A DNA stretch of 64,000 nucleotides from Patiria miniata (GCF_015706575.1 NW_024037058.1:6325806-6389805); one strand, 5' to 3'. Numbered from the stretch's first letter, positions 32,294 to 44,192 are shown. Notes: generated from the letters alone by a model not told the origin. Translations and numbers: made by a program.

Positions 32294-33385
32294 GGATACA
32301 GGACAACTCGTTCGTGACAAACTTGTACGCAGGACAACTCGTACGCGGACCAACTCGTTCACAGTCCAATTCCTACACGGGCCAACTCATAGGCATGAGC
32401 ATAGACTAGCGTAGTACGCACTGTCCTGGCCCACACCGTGTGCTATACAACAAGTCAATACCACCCGTAGTGTGAATTTAAATCGTGTATCAAAAACGGT
32501 CTGCTGCATTTGTAGACTTTAACATACACTGCTAAATACAGTGCCCTTCGTATGTGTAAATCAAATCAGTGCATGTCTGGACAAATTCTCCGTGCTAGTC
32601 GGTGCTTGTTGCCCAACTCACACTAGGTGGTCATTTAGCCTACGCATGGTGTGCGCGATTGTGTATCGCATTCTCCTGCACTCTGGAAACAAACAGTTAT
32701 GTTTGCTTTTGGAATTCCAAAAATGTATTTAACTAAAAATTAAGTGCCAATAAAACTATTTGTGGTCGATGATTACTGACTCTGTCCAATCTGGAAAAGG
32801 TATCGTTCAGTTTATTTAACTTGGCTTATTTCATGTTAGCCCCATAAATGTGGCCTATTTACTGGACTGCCTCCGTAAACATAGGCCACACATCCACATG
32901 TACAAAAATCGTGTCGACAAATGCCAAATTTTGATTTTCACATTTAGGCTTAGTTTGTAGGATTTTTTGGCTTTAGAAGCATACTCACCCTCTTTATAGG
33001 CTAGTCAGAAAGTGCTGCCTTTTTGAGATGTCTAATTTTTGTGAAATTTCATGTTGAAATTTTGATACGCAAACGTGTAAAAATGAATCTGGAAATTTCA
33101 CGAAAAATATACATCTGAAAAAGGCAGCACTTTCTGATTAGCCGATAAAGAGGGTGAGTATGCTTCTAAAGAAAAAAAACCCTACAAACTAAGCCTAAAT
33201 GTGAAAATCAAAATTTGGCAAAGTCGACACGATTTTTGTACATGTGGATGTGTGGCCTATGTTTACGGAGGCAGTCCAGTAAATAGGCCACATTTATGGG
33301 GCTAATTTCACGTATGAGTTGGCATGTGTATGAGTTGACTAATCTGTGTACGAGCTGGCTTGCATACGAGCTGACATTTTTTGGT
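32294..33385. mobile_element. Decayed TU-like element with inverted degenerate arrays
   Basis: The left end (about 32294-32390) has degenerate tandem units of the form GGACAACTCGTACGC. The right end (about 33311-33380) has the reverse form, TACGAGCTGGC / TATGAGTTGGC. The arrangement equals that of the intact element at 6482-8447 but with far more divergence. A 468-bp hairpin has inserted just before the right array. There is no ORF of interest and no target duplication found. Confidence 0.6.
32837..33304. mobile_element. 468-bp near-perfect hairpin element, 9-bp target duplication
   Basis: Arms of about 215 bp: the left begins TAGCCCCATAAATGTGGCC and the right ends GGCCACATTTATGGGGCTA. The arms match almost base for base, with a central loop of about 30-40 bp. 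Flanks ATTTCATGT (32828-32836) and ATTTCACGT (33305-33313) differ by one base. The TAG-CCC ends and 9-bp duplication parallel the element at 17779-18143. Confidence 0.9.
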
Positions 33386-36112
33386 TCCTGCACACTCTTT
33401 AGGCCTTCTTCAAAAAATGTGACACAAGACATCAGATAGCCCCAGTAGTGTGGCCGCGGTAGTGATGCGCTCCACCTCATGGCCACATGCCAGGTTCCCT
33501 AAACTATCGAGGAGTTTGTCCGAAACAAATCACAAATCTTTTACATATGGTTGTATTCTGTTATGTCTCAGCTTCTTTCCTCCGGGTTGTTTAGTTGTCC
33601 TTATATCAAATTTTTCGAGAAATTAAAGCATCTTTCTGAAGCCCATATGCAACCAAAAATTGTCTGTTGATGGCAGCCATTTTTAATGTAAGAAGCGATG
33701 ACCCAAAAGCTGTGACGTCGCATATATGCAAATCAATCTTGTCACTCAGGCATGCAAGTTGCGATTCAACAGCTGTTTCTTGTACAATGGATTCGGTTGA
33801 GAATGAGGGATTGTACAAGAAACAGCCGCAGCCACACTATTGGGCCTTTGTATATTGAACTTTCGGTATTGGGGCTTATATTTCTGTGGAATTGCCCATA
33901 ACTGTTTGGTTTAGAGTATTGAATAAACCAAGGTTTCACTCACCTATATTTTTATTCACATGTAGACTGCGTGCAGATTTTGCTCAAGTCAAGCAGCAAA
34001 CCTCCAAATTGTCACAAAAGTCTAAACTCGATCTTTGCAGTTCATTTAAATTCAAGTTCATGATGAAATGAACCCGTGGCAAGCAACTCATGGGGCAACT
34101 AAGTTCCAGTTCAAGTGACCAGTCAAAACTCAGTTCATTGGTTTTCCCGTGCATCACTTGATTTGCCGAATTGAAGTGCGGTCTCAGCAGGCTCGTCATG
34201 CAGACTCCGCTGGGCCTGTCGGAAGCTGTGCCGATTCGGTGGTCGGTGGTGAGGCCACTCTTTACCCGGAGTTAATCCTTTCAAGACTAGTTTTTTGTAA
34301 AATGTAGCTCACAACAATTTCCACTCGCCAAGCTGGTGCAGAAGACTCACCCAGCACTCAGTAAGTTGCTGAAAAGGATGTAAACATGTAGCTAGCTGCA
34401 GAGAAGTAGAAGTTTGAAGTACAAAGTAAATATATCCTCGGCGCGACGGAGGTACAGAAAAAGGCCAGATTGTGTGGGCGAACGGCGCTGCAAGAAGTCC
34501 CAGCCAGAGTACAGCGGCGTGTTTGCACGTACATCACGATAGTCTGGTTCCCAGGCCAAAAGATTCTGACTATTTCTCACGAGTTCTATTTCTGATTATT
34601 TGTTTATTGTTGATTTTACACGACTTACATTTGTACTTTTGCACGTCGCATAGAAACTTCGACTCAATTCAATAGCGCCCTCTGTTGAGCACTTCGGCAT
34701 AATTTTGTTGATATAAAGCGCGCGCCACGTGTATATTAAGTAATTTCAAATTACAGGCAACAACCAGTGTACACAACGCCCCCATTCCCTTGATTAGATT
34801 TTGTTTTCGGATATAGCGCCCTCTATACGACCAAAAAAAAGCAATGTAGCGCCCTCTATCTATTGTGTTGAATGAACTTTGCTGACAAGAAGTGAATATC
34901 TAATAAAAGTTATAAAGATCATGGAACAAAACCAAACACTGTGAAGTGATTACAATTTTTAGTAATTGGATGAGGTTTTTATATTTCATTTAAATAAGGC
35001 TCATTTTAGCATACTGCTGACGTATTTCAGAGAGAAAAACAAAATCGTTTCTATAGATATGTTTGGCTTATTTTAACACTACTGAACATCTAGTCAGCCA
35101 AGGAATTTCGGTGTTTTTTTTTCTCTGAGGTGGAGTTCAAAGACTCCGTTTATTCTGATTTATCTTTGCATATCACAACAAAGAACAGATAACAAACAAA
35201 CATAATTAACAAAGTAAAGCAAAAAAACAACAAAAAAACAACAAATACAATCATGAGGTAATGGAAAAAAATACAAAACAATTAACATATATCAATATAA
35301 ACCCAATAAACCTGGAAACATATAAACAGGAAACACTTAATAGGCAGTACATTAATACGTAAACAAAATTCAAAAAAAAAAAAAAAAATATTTAGCAAAT
35401 AGAATCATCAAAGGACAATAGACACAGATAGACATGCAAACATTATATCTAGGCGTGTCACCTTTTTCTGTGGTCGATCCCTATATGTTTGTGTTCTACA
35501 AAAAAAGTCACATTTTGTGCTTTTTAAAGATCACCTTTGACCTCATTCACATCCAGCAAGAATTGGAGCTATTTCTGGTATAGCAGCTGCATTGTAGCGA
35601 TAGACACGCCAAGTTTATAATAAACTTAATACGACTAGAATTAAGCCCAAGTGACAAATCTTTTTGATATTTCATTGAAAATTTCAGATATTTCTTGAGA
35701 AAGGTAAACGATGATTATGAACATTTTACCCTATAATTCCAACATGTTCTTACCTAGAATGACTTAAAAAGCACTTTAACAAAAATAAATAATGAACATT
35801 CATAAAGTGCAACAATCCGTTTAAAAGACACTCAAGGCGCTTTACAAAATCAAAAAATAAACCATTATAATAATAATCAATGAAGAAACAAAATTGTAAC
35901 TGTAACGTAACAATGTGTGAAAATATCAATACAAAGAATTAAGATGTCAAAGATAAAAACAAACAAAAAAGCTTAATAAACACACAACCCAATAAACGCA
36001 ACAAAACATGAAAAATGCACTAGAACCAAATCAACATACACCCCCTTAAAAAAGAAAAAAACTGCAATTTTTAAAGAAAGGAATCAAATACGAAAAATAT
36101 AAAGTATCCAAA
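33386..36112. other. Unit-2-specific DNA: small hairpin, AGCGCCCTCT motifs, AT-rich tract
   Basis: A hairpin at 33772-33826 pairs GCTGTTTCTTGTACAAT with its complement. AGCGCCCTCT recurs near 34673, 34815 and 34850. From about 35100 the DNA is AT-rich with poly-A runs (35371-35388) and may be the 3' region of a - strand retroelement. No gene is supported. Confidence 0.45.
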
Positions 36113-36472
36113 TTAAAAACACCTATTATATACACATACAAAAATTATACAAACACACATGCAAATTACCAATAAAAACCCATAGAGACCTTGAACGAAA
36201 GAATTGATGATAAAACAGAAACAATCAAATGTTTGTCTGATCGCATGCCAATGACAAATCCAATACAATTTAGAAGGAACCCTGTCCCATTCTATTAAAG
36301 CTACAGGTTGATCTGTACTGATAACATATCGTTTCATACAAAAGGAAAAATGATCACTGCATTCTGAAAGAACAGGTATTATAACGTGCTTTACAACAGA
36401 CCAAAAGTATCTGACTGGACCACACAGAATGTGCATGAATGTATATTTTAGTATGTGATCACATCGTGCCAT
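36113..36472 (-). pseudogene. Possible LINE C-terminal remnant
   Basis: A 119-codon - strand ORF with CDHILKYTFMHILCGPVRYFW, which recalls the Cys/His-containing segment at the C-terminus of some LINE reverse transcriptases (H-x-C-P-x-x-x-x-FW type). The AT-rich, A-run-rich DNA on its 3' side fits a LINE tail. The ORF has no upstream continuation in view. This is a weak call. Confidence 0.25.
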
Positions 36473-37252
36473 ATTATGAGCATAAATTTCGTCAGGTGCC
36501 TGGAAGAAGGTCGTAATTGGGCCAAGTTAGTCAAAAGATCAAATTCGGTTTTTTCGGGTAATCGATAAAGCTTGGAAATATCTTTTATTTGATATACGTA
36601 TTGTCTCAAGGGGCTACTTCATTCTGACATAATTAACAATAAACAAACGACGGAAGGAGGTTTCCCATTATTTGTGCCCAGCAAATGGTCGTAAGCGTGT
36701 AATTATAATGTAACAAAAAGTTCCAAGCAGGCTAACATCCCACTTAAATTGGTACGCAAAGCCAAGTTTCTTCCCCACAAAAGGATCTTAGGATTCAACA
36801 TGCCGCTTAAGCGCAAGTTTAATGCAGGGTGAGTTCACATTTAAGGCAGATGGAGTTCCTGGTAAAAGGTTGTAAGCAGAACAATTTAAATAACTTCAAA
36901 ATTAAGTAATATTTTGAAATATGAATGTTCAATATGATTTTCAATATTAAATACTTTCATGGGCCCAAATTTCAGCCTGATGTGATTTTTCATTTAGAAA
37001 TGGAAGCACAAAACCTTTCAACTCGATTATCTCCAAAAGTGCGTTTTGCGTGCCTGGGCTGCTTACGTCATTTTCCTTGGCACACAACGATTTCAAGATG
37101 GCAGCACCCCATGCAGGGGGTCATAGCCAGGTCAACTTATTCCACTTCTCCAAATCACTACCTCCAGCTTGGGGTGGGGGAAACTCAAACGAGACCGGAT
37201 TCAAAGGCGGGGACCAATCGAGCGAGGTCTTGTAGACTGGATTGAACAAGTT

Positions 37253-37384
37253 GATGGTGGACTTTGCTGTGGCCCCGCCCACTGCCCAACCCACATCAGC
37301 GTAACATTTGCCATCACTGGCACTGATGGTTGACTCTACTGTGGCCCCACCCACAGCAGCGTAACAACTGTCATCACTGGCGTT
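37253..37384. repeat. 72-bp minisatellite, two units
   Basis: Units start GATGGTGGACTTTGCTGTGG and contain CCCCGCCCACTGCCC and CATCACTGGC; the second unit is shortened. The unit length is a multiple of three and the - strand reads through it as VGGAVGGATAEST-like repeats. The homologous locus at 42948-43365 has about six units. Confidence 0.85.
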
Positions 37385-37389
37385 GCCGG

Positions 37390-37575
37390 GCTGATCCTGG
37401 AAGCACTGGTTTGGGGGTGGGGAGGGAGGATAGTCATCTGGTAGGAGGACTGGCTCCTTTTCCTCTTACCCTTGACCTTTCTGATGACCAGAGTGATGAG
37501 GACGATGACAATAATGAGGAGGACTAAGCAGCGGTAACGGCAATCACTGCGATCATCAGTCCATTTGCCAGGCCT
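37390..37575 (-). other. Hydrophobic exon-like segment
   Basis: The - strand after an acceptor-like ttattttag reads CLVLLIIVIVLITLVIRKVK, a plausible single membrane span followed by a basic stretch (KGKRKRSQ). A second frame, ANGLMIAVIAVTAA, is also hydrophobic, so the true frame is uncertain. The copy at 43370-43560 keeps the hydrophobic core. No gene is identified. Confidence 0.3.
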
Positions 37576-38179
37576 AAAATAATAACATATTTTATAAATT
37601 ATATTTTTAGCTTTGCATTTTATACGTTGACAATGCGTTGCTGAAGTTTCCATGGTCTTTAGAGCCATCAGATACCGAATTCCAACATTGTATTGCTGCA
37701 TTGCTGGGGAAGTGTCCAATTCTTGGTTTTTTTTTAATATAATGTTGCACGGATTACAAATGACCCAGGAATTAGTGTTGCATTCCCCACATAAGTTCAT
37801 GCATGTCAGTGAAATATAACATCCATGAGAATGTCACATGTGAACCCAGATGCATAAATGTCAGGTGAATATGAATATTAATCGTCCTGATTCATAGCCA
37901 ATCAGAGTGCTCCATCCTGTTTTGGTAGCACGTCCATGCCGTGTGTACAAGGGGTTGCAGATTATTGAAGTTGGCAATTGGAATCAACGTACACACATAT
38001 GAGGTCAAGGATGTAGGAATCGTTCCTGCGTGTTATTATACCATGCACTTCACATAACCCCGGGACGTTATGAGGTAGTCAACGCCGCTGGTACAGTACG
38101 GTATGCCATGGTGCAGGCGGACCAAACCCGGCCAATTACCGACTTGATTCAAGTCTAGGCTATGAGATTGGCCCATTAC

Positions 38180-38266
38180 CTGAGTGAGTTCTGTAGCTGC
38201 ATATGGTTCCTTCAATGCTTGAAAGCTCCAAGGCAAAGCGCATGTGTTGCATCCCGGGATGGCTTC
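38180..38266 (-). pseudogene. Antisense EAM-exon, unit 2 copy (1-bp deletion)
   Basis: Bounded by acceptor and donor (GTAATGG) like the copy at 44193-44280, but one base shorter. The frame shifts within the first codons, giving EAIPGCNT instead of EAMARMQH. It lies downstream, in the - strand sense, of the DWSIAEMN exon at 38403. Confidence 0.5.
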
Positions 38267-38402
38267 CTGAAACGTTAATGGAAAGAAAAGCATACATAAG
38301 CTCAATGACAGGACCTCTCATACCCTTATGGTTCTACGCCCTGCCCTTTTTGAGCCAATACAGATTTCAAATAGACTGACACCACATTATTGCTGAACAT
38401 AC

Positions 38403-38483
38403 CTGTTCATCTGTCTGTGATATGTAGAGGTAGGCGTGGCTCTCCCCAATCTCAGCATTCATCTCAGCAATGGACCAATCAGC
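38403..38483 (-). pseudogene. Antisense DWSIAEMN exon, unit 2 copy, open
   Basis: 81 bp, 27 codons, phase 0, with splice signals. It reads ADWSIAEMNAEIGESHAYLY then ISQTDEQ, with no stop. It is tentatively a BLTP1/Tweek-like exon, like its copies at 14582, 45657 and 61755. Its unit neighbours are broken, so function is doubtful. Confidence 0.6.
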
Positions 38484-40170
38484 CTATGGAAGGCAAAAAA
38501 TATAAATGAATATTCAATTCAGTGCCGAATGAACTGAACTTGGATGCATACAGCTTATTTAAAAAAGAGACAGCTTTAAAGAATGTCAGTTTTGTTATTA
38601 ACTGACATCACCAGTGCTGGGGTTGGGCAACAGGAAAGCTAGGAACAGCTAATCACTGAAAGAAATGAATTTAGTTATGATGCAGGCATAGTGCTGTTGA
38701 ATGCTATACATGCATGTAAAACACAAAATGCACAATAGCTACATGTAAAATGTTGACAAATATAAAGAACGTGAAAAAAATATATAGATTTCATAAGTAT
38801 TTACTGTTGGTTCATTGTTTACTTCTTTTATATTCCATTTTTTGGTCTATACAGCAGACTTGAGTATCCTGATTTGAAACATATCATCGCAGAGCTGACA
38901 TACTGACGAATATTTAAGCCAAAAGCATGTTTGGAGTAATTCGCGTATGAAGTTGGACATTTTTCAGGGCGTTGTGTTTTACCCCTTAATAATAACCTAA
39001 TCGAAATAAAATAGGAAACGTAGTATCAATCAGGTTACCTATTTAATCAGAGAAGTTGTCAATTGTATTTGATCGTAAACGTATTCCTCAGTTTGTCAAA
39101 AATCTCTAATTGCCGGTTGATCTTCACACTGTTTGTATGCTATTCATCAGTTTGTCGGATCGTGCATGCACATGCACGCAATCTGACAAACTGACAAATA
39201 ACATTCGTTGGTACTTTGAATGCAATCCTTACATAAGCTGGTTACCAGCGCAACTCAATATTTGTCACTATGTCATATTATGGATTTGTTATTGTGACTG
39301 ATTCGCCACAGGGAGTGGGGGTGGGGGCGAGTCCAAATCTCAAAATCGAGACAAGAATTAAGAATTTTGGCTTCCTGATGTTTACCTTTCTGATAAACTT
39401 GCCTGTCATATTGCTAATATTACCAGCCCAGGACCTTTGGATCCATTTGATATAAAACACAGTCTACATGCTGTATTTGATTTTACTGTGAGCACGTACC
39501 AAAGTGCTATATTATCGGACTTTGGGTACTAGTGCAAATATTACCAGCCCAACACCTTTGGACCCATTTGATATAAAACACTGCATTTGATGTTACTATG
39601 AGCATGTACCAAAACTCTACACAAGTGGAATACAGGGACTGCAAATGAGTGTACTCAAAATCAGGTGACATGGGCTGTGTGAGAATATAAGCCGTTTTTG
39701 TGTAAGCGACATCAGAATTGGCAGAGCAGTGGCTAATTGTATGAATCCATAAGGTAAGGTTTTAAGTTGGTTTATGTGTAAGTCTATCTTTATTAAGCAA
39801 ACAGTTGATTAACATCACCAATGACACAAAACATATTGGAAATTAAGGCGGATCTGTAATGTAAAACATGTCAGAGTTAATGCTACAGTAGAATATGTGA
39901 ATTTACTAATTGTATTCATGACAGAAAAACAAGTGACTCCATGTTTGTACTTAGTTAAAAAAAATAATGTAAAACTATTTGGCACAAGTTTTCTACTGAT
40001 TAAAAAAATCAAATCAAAACTGACTGGAGGATGAGTTTTCTTTCAACAAAATAGTACACCTTTCTTTATAAATATGGACTTGTTCTAGCAAGTGTACGCT
40101 TTAAAATACAGGCCAGTTAAAATACCTAAGACATTATTTTATGCTATGTGAACTGTCTGTTATGATCTTT
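38484..40170. other. Unit sequence and TRIM-3 5' intron region
   Basis: It aligns in parts with 14668-15780 and 45738-47340. It includes a palindrome at 39148-39193 (CAGTTTGTC ... GACAAACTG around GTGCATGCACATGCAC) and a two-copy tandem repeat at about 39410-39650. No gene is seen. Confidence 0.6.
39410..39650. repeat. Approximately 100-bp tandem repeat, two copies
   Basis: Units share ATTACCAGCCCA, CCTTTGGA-CCATTTGATAT and AAACAC. There is one copy in unit 1 (15175-15290) and unit 4 (62345-62460), and three at 46660-47000. Confidence 0.7.
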
Positions 40171-40237
40171 ATTTACAGGTGCAAGTTCTATCTACATGTA
40201 GGCCGACCCCAATCACATTAATTCAACCAGTCAGAAG
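40171..40237 (+). other. 3' splice acceptor and 5' UTR of TRIM-3
   Basis: tatttacag ends in AG at 40177-40178, followed by 59 bp of 5' UTR and the ATG. The UTR differs from those of TRIM-2 and TRIM-4, so the splice junction sequence is not simply copied. Confidence 0.65.
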
Positions 40238-41681
40238 ATGGCATCTAGTGTTACAGCTCAATCAGTGTTGGAGAAGATTAGTGTGGATCATCTGGAGTGC
40301 TCCATCTGCACCAACCGTTTCAGGCAGCCCAAACTGCTGGACTGTTTGCATAGTTTTTGCCTGCAATGCCTCCATGACCTCAGACAGAGCCAAGATCCTA
40401 GTGCTACAAAGCTGACGTGTCCTCTGTGCAGACGTGAAACCATGTTGAAAGGGTCTGGGGTTGCTGATCTCCCTAATAACTTTGCATTCAGTGCTCTGGT
40501 GGAGGAAGTTACAATGCAGGAAAAGCTACTGGAAGTTAAAGGGTCAGAGATCAAATGTCAAGCCTGTGATGAGGAGAATCGGGCTATTTCAAGATGCATG
40601 GATTGTGATCATTTCCTCTGTCAAGAATGTCAAAAGGCTCATGAACGTATGACTGCCATGAAATCTCATAAAATCTACACACTGGCTCAACTTCGATCAG
40701 GGGAGATTGTCTACAAGAGTAAACTAAGAGAAGAAGTTCCTAAGTGTTGCAAGCATCCAGATCAGAATCTGAATGTCTACTGCAACTCATGTGAGCAAGT
40801 CATATGCACAACATGCTCTGTACTTGATCATGCAAAACACTCACTCACTGGATTACCTGAGGCAGTAGAGAAATGTAAGAAGAAGGTTGCAGAAATGGTC
40901 CAAAAAAGTGAAAGCAGAAGAGCAGAATTGAGCACCACCTTAGAAGAGACGTCCGAATCTCTTAAGGAACTGGACACCATGTTTGCAAACACTCAAAAGA
41001 AAATCTCCAAGAAGGCTGAACAGGAGATTAGGAAGACCGATCAGGAGATTAGGAAGACCAAACAGGAGATTGTAAAGATCCAACAGGCGGTTGCAAAGAT
41101 CGAACAGAGGATTTCAAAAATCCACAAGGAAGAACAGAAATTAATGAAAGAGATGGACAGAATTTATAAAGACAGAGTCAGAACAATTGAAGCTACTCAA
41201 GCTACCAACAGGAAAGAGGTGACACAGTCAGAGCACAAGCTGGAGGAGGTCAAACAACTCATGAATCAAGCAAGTTGCTATGAGCTTCTTGAACTCCAAC
41301 AGAAGCTCTTGCATAACCTCAGTGAATTGACAGGGAAACAACCACAGCAAGTTCCTGACAAGTTGACCTTCATGGACTTTGAAGAAGGTGAGAGGTCACT
41401 TGGGAGACTCATTGTGAAAAAAGAAGAGCCACAGGCTGTAGCAAAGCAATCACCAAGACCTGGAAGATCATGTGTGAAGGAGAAATGGGAACTGAAGAGT
41501 GAAATCGAGAACTTTGAATTAACACATGCATTTATAAAACATGTTGCAGCACTCTCTAAAAATACAATATTTACATCTATAACAAGTTCTGGAAATATTT
41601 TTAAAACATTTGCTGGCAACAGTGATAAACTATTCACAGTTTCTATTCCCAAAGTCATCTGCAACAATCACCTTTCCCACA
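40238..41681 (+). CDS. TRIM-3: RING/B-box/coiled coil, truncated by assembly gap and frameshifted before it
   Basis: The ATG at 40238 begins MASSVTAQSVLEK. RING (C3HC4), B-box 1 and B-box 2 have all expected zinc ligands. The coiled coil is the longest in the family here: five exact 21-bp heptad units (41021-41125) reading EIRKTDQ, EIRKTKQ, EIVKIQQ, AVAKIEQ, RISKIHK. The segment after the coil (THAFIKHVAALSKNTIF) is nearly identical to TRIM-1 and unlike TRIM-2 or TRIM-4. About 30 bp before the gap, cccaatagtc of TRIM-1 is cccaaagtc here. That 1-bp deletion shifts the frame into KVICNNHLSH. Either the contig end is in error or the copy is a pseudogene. The beta-propeller is missing from view. 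Confidence 0.88.
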
Positions 41682-42181
41682 NNNNNNNNNNNNNNNNNNN
41701 NNNNNNNNNNNNNNNNNNNNNNNNNNNNNNNNNNNNNNNNNNNNNNNNNNNNNNNNNNNNNNNNNNNNNNNNNNNNNNNNNNNNNNNNNNNNNNNNNNNN
41801 NNNNNNNNNNNNNNNNNNNNNNNNNNNNNNNNNNNNNNNNNNNNNNNNNNNNNNNNNNNNNNNNNNNNNNNNNNNNNNNNNNNNNNNNNNNNNNNNNNNN
41901 NNNNNNNNNNNNNNNNNNNNNNNNNNNNNNNNNNNNNNNNNNNNNNNNNNNNNNNNNNNNNNNNNNNNNNNNNNNNNNNNNNNNNNNNNNNNNNNNNNNN
42001 NNNNNNNNNNNNNNNNNNNNNNNNNNNNNNNNNNNNNNNNNNNNNNNNNNNNNNNNNNNNNNNNNNNNNNNNNNNNNNNNNNNNNNNNNNNNNNNNNNNN
42101 NNNNNNNNNNNNNNNNNNNNNNNNNNNNNNNNNNNNNNNNNNNNNNNNNNNNNNNNNNNNNNNNNNNNNNNNNNNNNNNNN
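41682..42181. other. Assembly gap, 500 N
   Basis: Exactly 500 N, a common placeholder length. It falls in TRIM-3. Sequence resumes not in TRIM-3 but in segment X. At least the propeller half of TRIM-3 (about 600 bp) and its 3' flank are therefore missing. Confidence 0.98.
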
Positions 42182-42947
42182 ATATTATGAGCATAAATTT
42201 CGTCAGGTGCCTGGAAGAAGGTTGTAATTGGGCCAAGTTGGTCAAAAGATCAAATTCGGTTTTCAGGTATCGATAAAGCTTGGAAATATCTTTCATTTGA
42301 TATACGTATTGTCTCAAGGGCTACTTCATTCTGACATAATTAACAATAAACAACGACGGAAGGAGGTTTTCCATTATTTGTGCCCAGCAAATGGTCGTTA
42401 GCGCGTATTATAATGTAACAAAAAGTTCCAAGCAGGCTAACGTCCCACTTAAATGGGTACGCAAGCCAAGTTTCTTCCCCACAAAGGATCTTAGGATTCA
42501 ACATGCCGCTTAGCGCAAGTTTAATGCAGGGCGAGTTCACATTTAAGGCAGATGGAGTTCCTGGTAAAAGGTTGTAAGCAGAACAATTTAAATAACTTCA
42601 AAATTAAGTAATATTTTGAAATAAAAATGTTCAATATGATTTTCAATATTAAATACTTTCATGGGCCCAAATTTCAGCCTGATGTGATTTTCATTTAGAA
42701 ATGGGAGCACAAAACCTTTCAACCTCAATAATCTCCAAAAGTGCGTTTTGCGTGCCTGGGTGCTTACATCATTTTCCTTGGCACACAACGATTTCAAGAT
42801 GGCAGCACCCCATGCAGGGGGTCAGCCAGGTCAACTTATTCCACTTCTCAGATCACCACCTCCAACTTGGGGTGGGGAACTCAAACGAGACCGGATTCAA
42901 AGGCGGGACCAATCGAGCGAGGTCTTGTAGACTGGATTGAACAAGTT

Positions 42948-43365
42948 GATGGTGGACTCTTGCTGCGGCCCCGCCTACTGCCCCGCCCACATCAGCATAA
43001 CAATTATTATCACTGTCATTGATGGTGGACTCTGCTATGGCCCCGCCCACTGCCCCGCCCACAGCAGCGTAACAATTGTCATCACTGGCATTATGGTGAC
43101 TCTGCTGTGGCCCTACCCACTGCCCCGCCCACAGCAGCAAAACAATTTCATCACTGGCACTGATGGTGGACTCGGCTATGGCCCCGCCCACTGCCCCGCC
43201 CACAGCAGCGTAATAATTGTCATCACTGGCATTATGGTGGACTCTGCTGTGGCCCTACCCACTGAACCGCCAACAGCAGCATAACATTGGTCCATCACTG
43301 GCACTGATGGTTGACTCTACTGTGGCCCCACCCACAGCAGTATAACAACTGTCATCACTGGCGTT
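42948..43365. repeat. 72-bp minisatellite, about six units
   Basis: Tandem units GATGGTGGACTCTGCTATGG ... CATCACTGGCATT. Units alternate between gccccgcccactg and gccctacccactg forms, which suggests that expansion copied a two-unit block. The - strand reads VGGAVGGAIAESTISASD repeats. Confidence 0.88.
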
Positions 43366-44192
43366 GCCGGGGCCGATCCTGGAAGCACTGGTTTGGGGCG
43401 GGTAGGGCGGTAGTCATCTGGTAGGAGGACTGGCTCCTCCTCCTCTTACCTTGACCTTTCTGATGACCAGAGTGATGAGGATGATGACAATAATGAGGAG
43501 GAGTAAGCAGCGGTAACGGCAATCACTGCAATCATCAGTCCATTTGCCAGGCCTAAATAATAACATGTAATATGTTATAAGCTATATTTTTAGCTTTTCA
43601 TTTCTAACGTTGACTGGCCCGCTGCGCCATTGTGGAAGTTTTCATGGTCATTACAGCCATCAGATCCAGAATTCCAACATGGTATGGATGTATTGCTGAG
43701 GAAGTGTCCAATTCTTGGTTTTTTTAAGAATGTTGCACGGATTCCAAACGACCCAGGAATGAGTGTTGCATTCCCCACATAAGTTCATGCATGTCAGTGA
43801 AATATGACATCCATGGAGTGTCACATGTGCACCCAGATGCATAATGTCAGGTGAATATGAATATTCATCGTCCTGATTCATAGCCAATCAGAGTGCTCCA
43901 TCCAATTTTGGTAGCACGTCCATGCCGTGTGTACAATGGGGTTGCAGATTATTCCAGTTGGTAATTGGAATCAACGTACACACATATGAGGTCAAGGATG
44001 CAGGAATCGTTCCTGCGTGTTATTATACCATGCACTTCACATAACCCCAGGACGTTATGTGGTAGTCAACGCCGGGACGTTATGAGGTAGTCAACGCCAC
44101 TGTACAGTATGGTATGCCATGGTGCAGGCGGACTTAAACCCGGCCCAATTACCGACTTGATTCAAGTCTAGGCTATGAGATTGGCCCATTAC

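Larger units (their letters stand above)
36471..38305. repeat. Segment X, also present at 42182-44292
   Basis: The sequence from atattatgagcataaatttc onward matches the DNA directly after the assembly gap, with small indels throughout. It contains the 72-bp minisatellite, a hydrophobic exon-like stretch and the EAM-type exon. It marks the start of the part shared by units 2 and 3 and not seen in units 1 and 4. Confidence 0.85.

Noticed and set aside
41610..42317. Long ORFs across the gap on both strands
   Set aside because: They consist mostly of N and only reflect the absence of stops in unknown bases.
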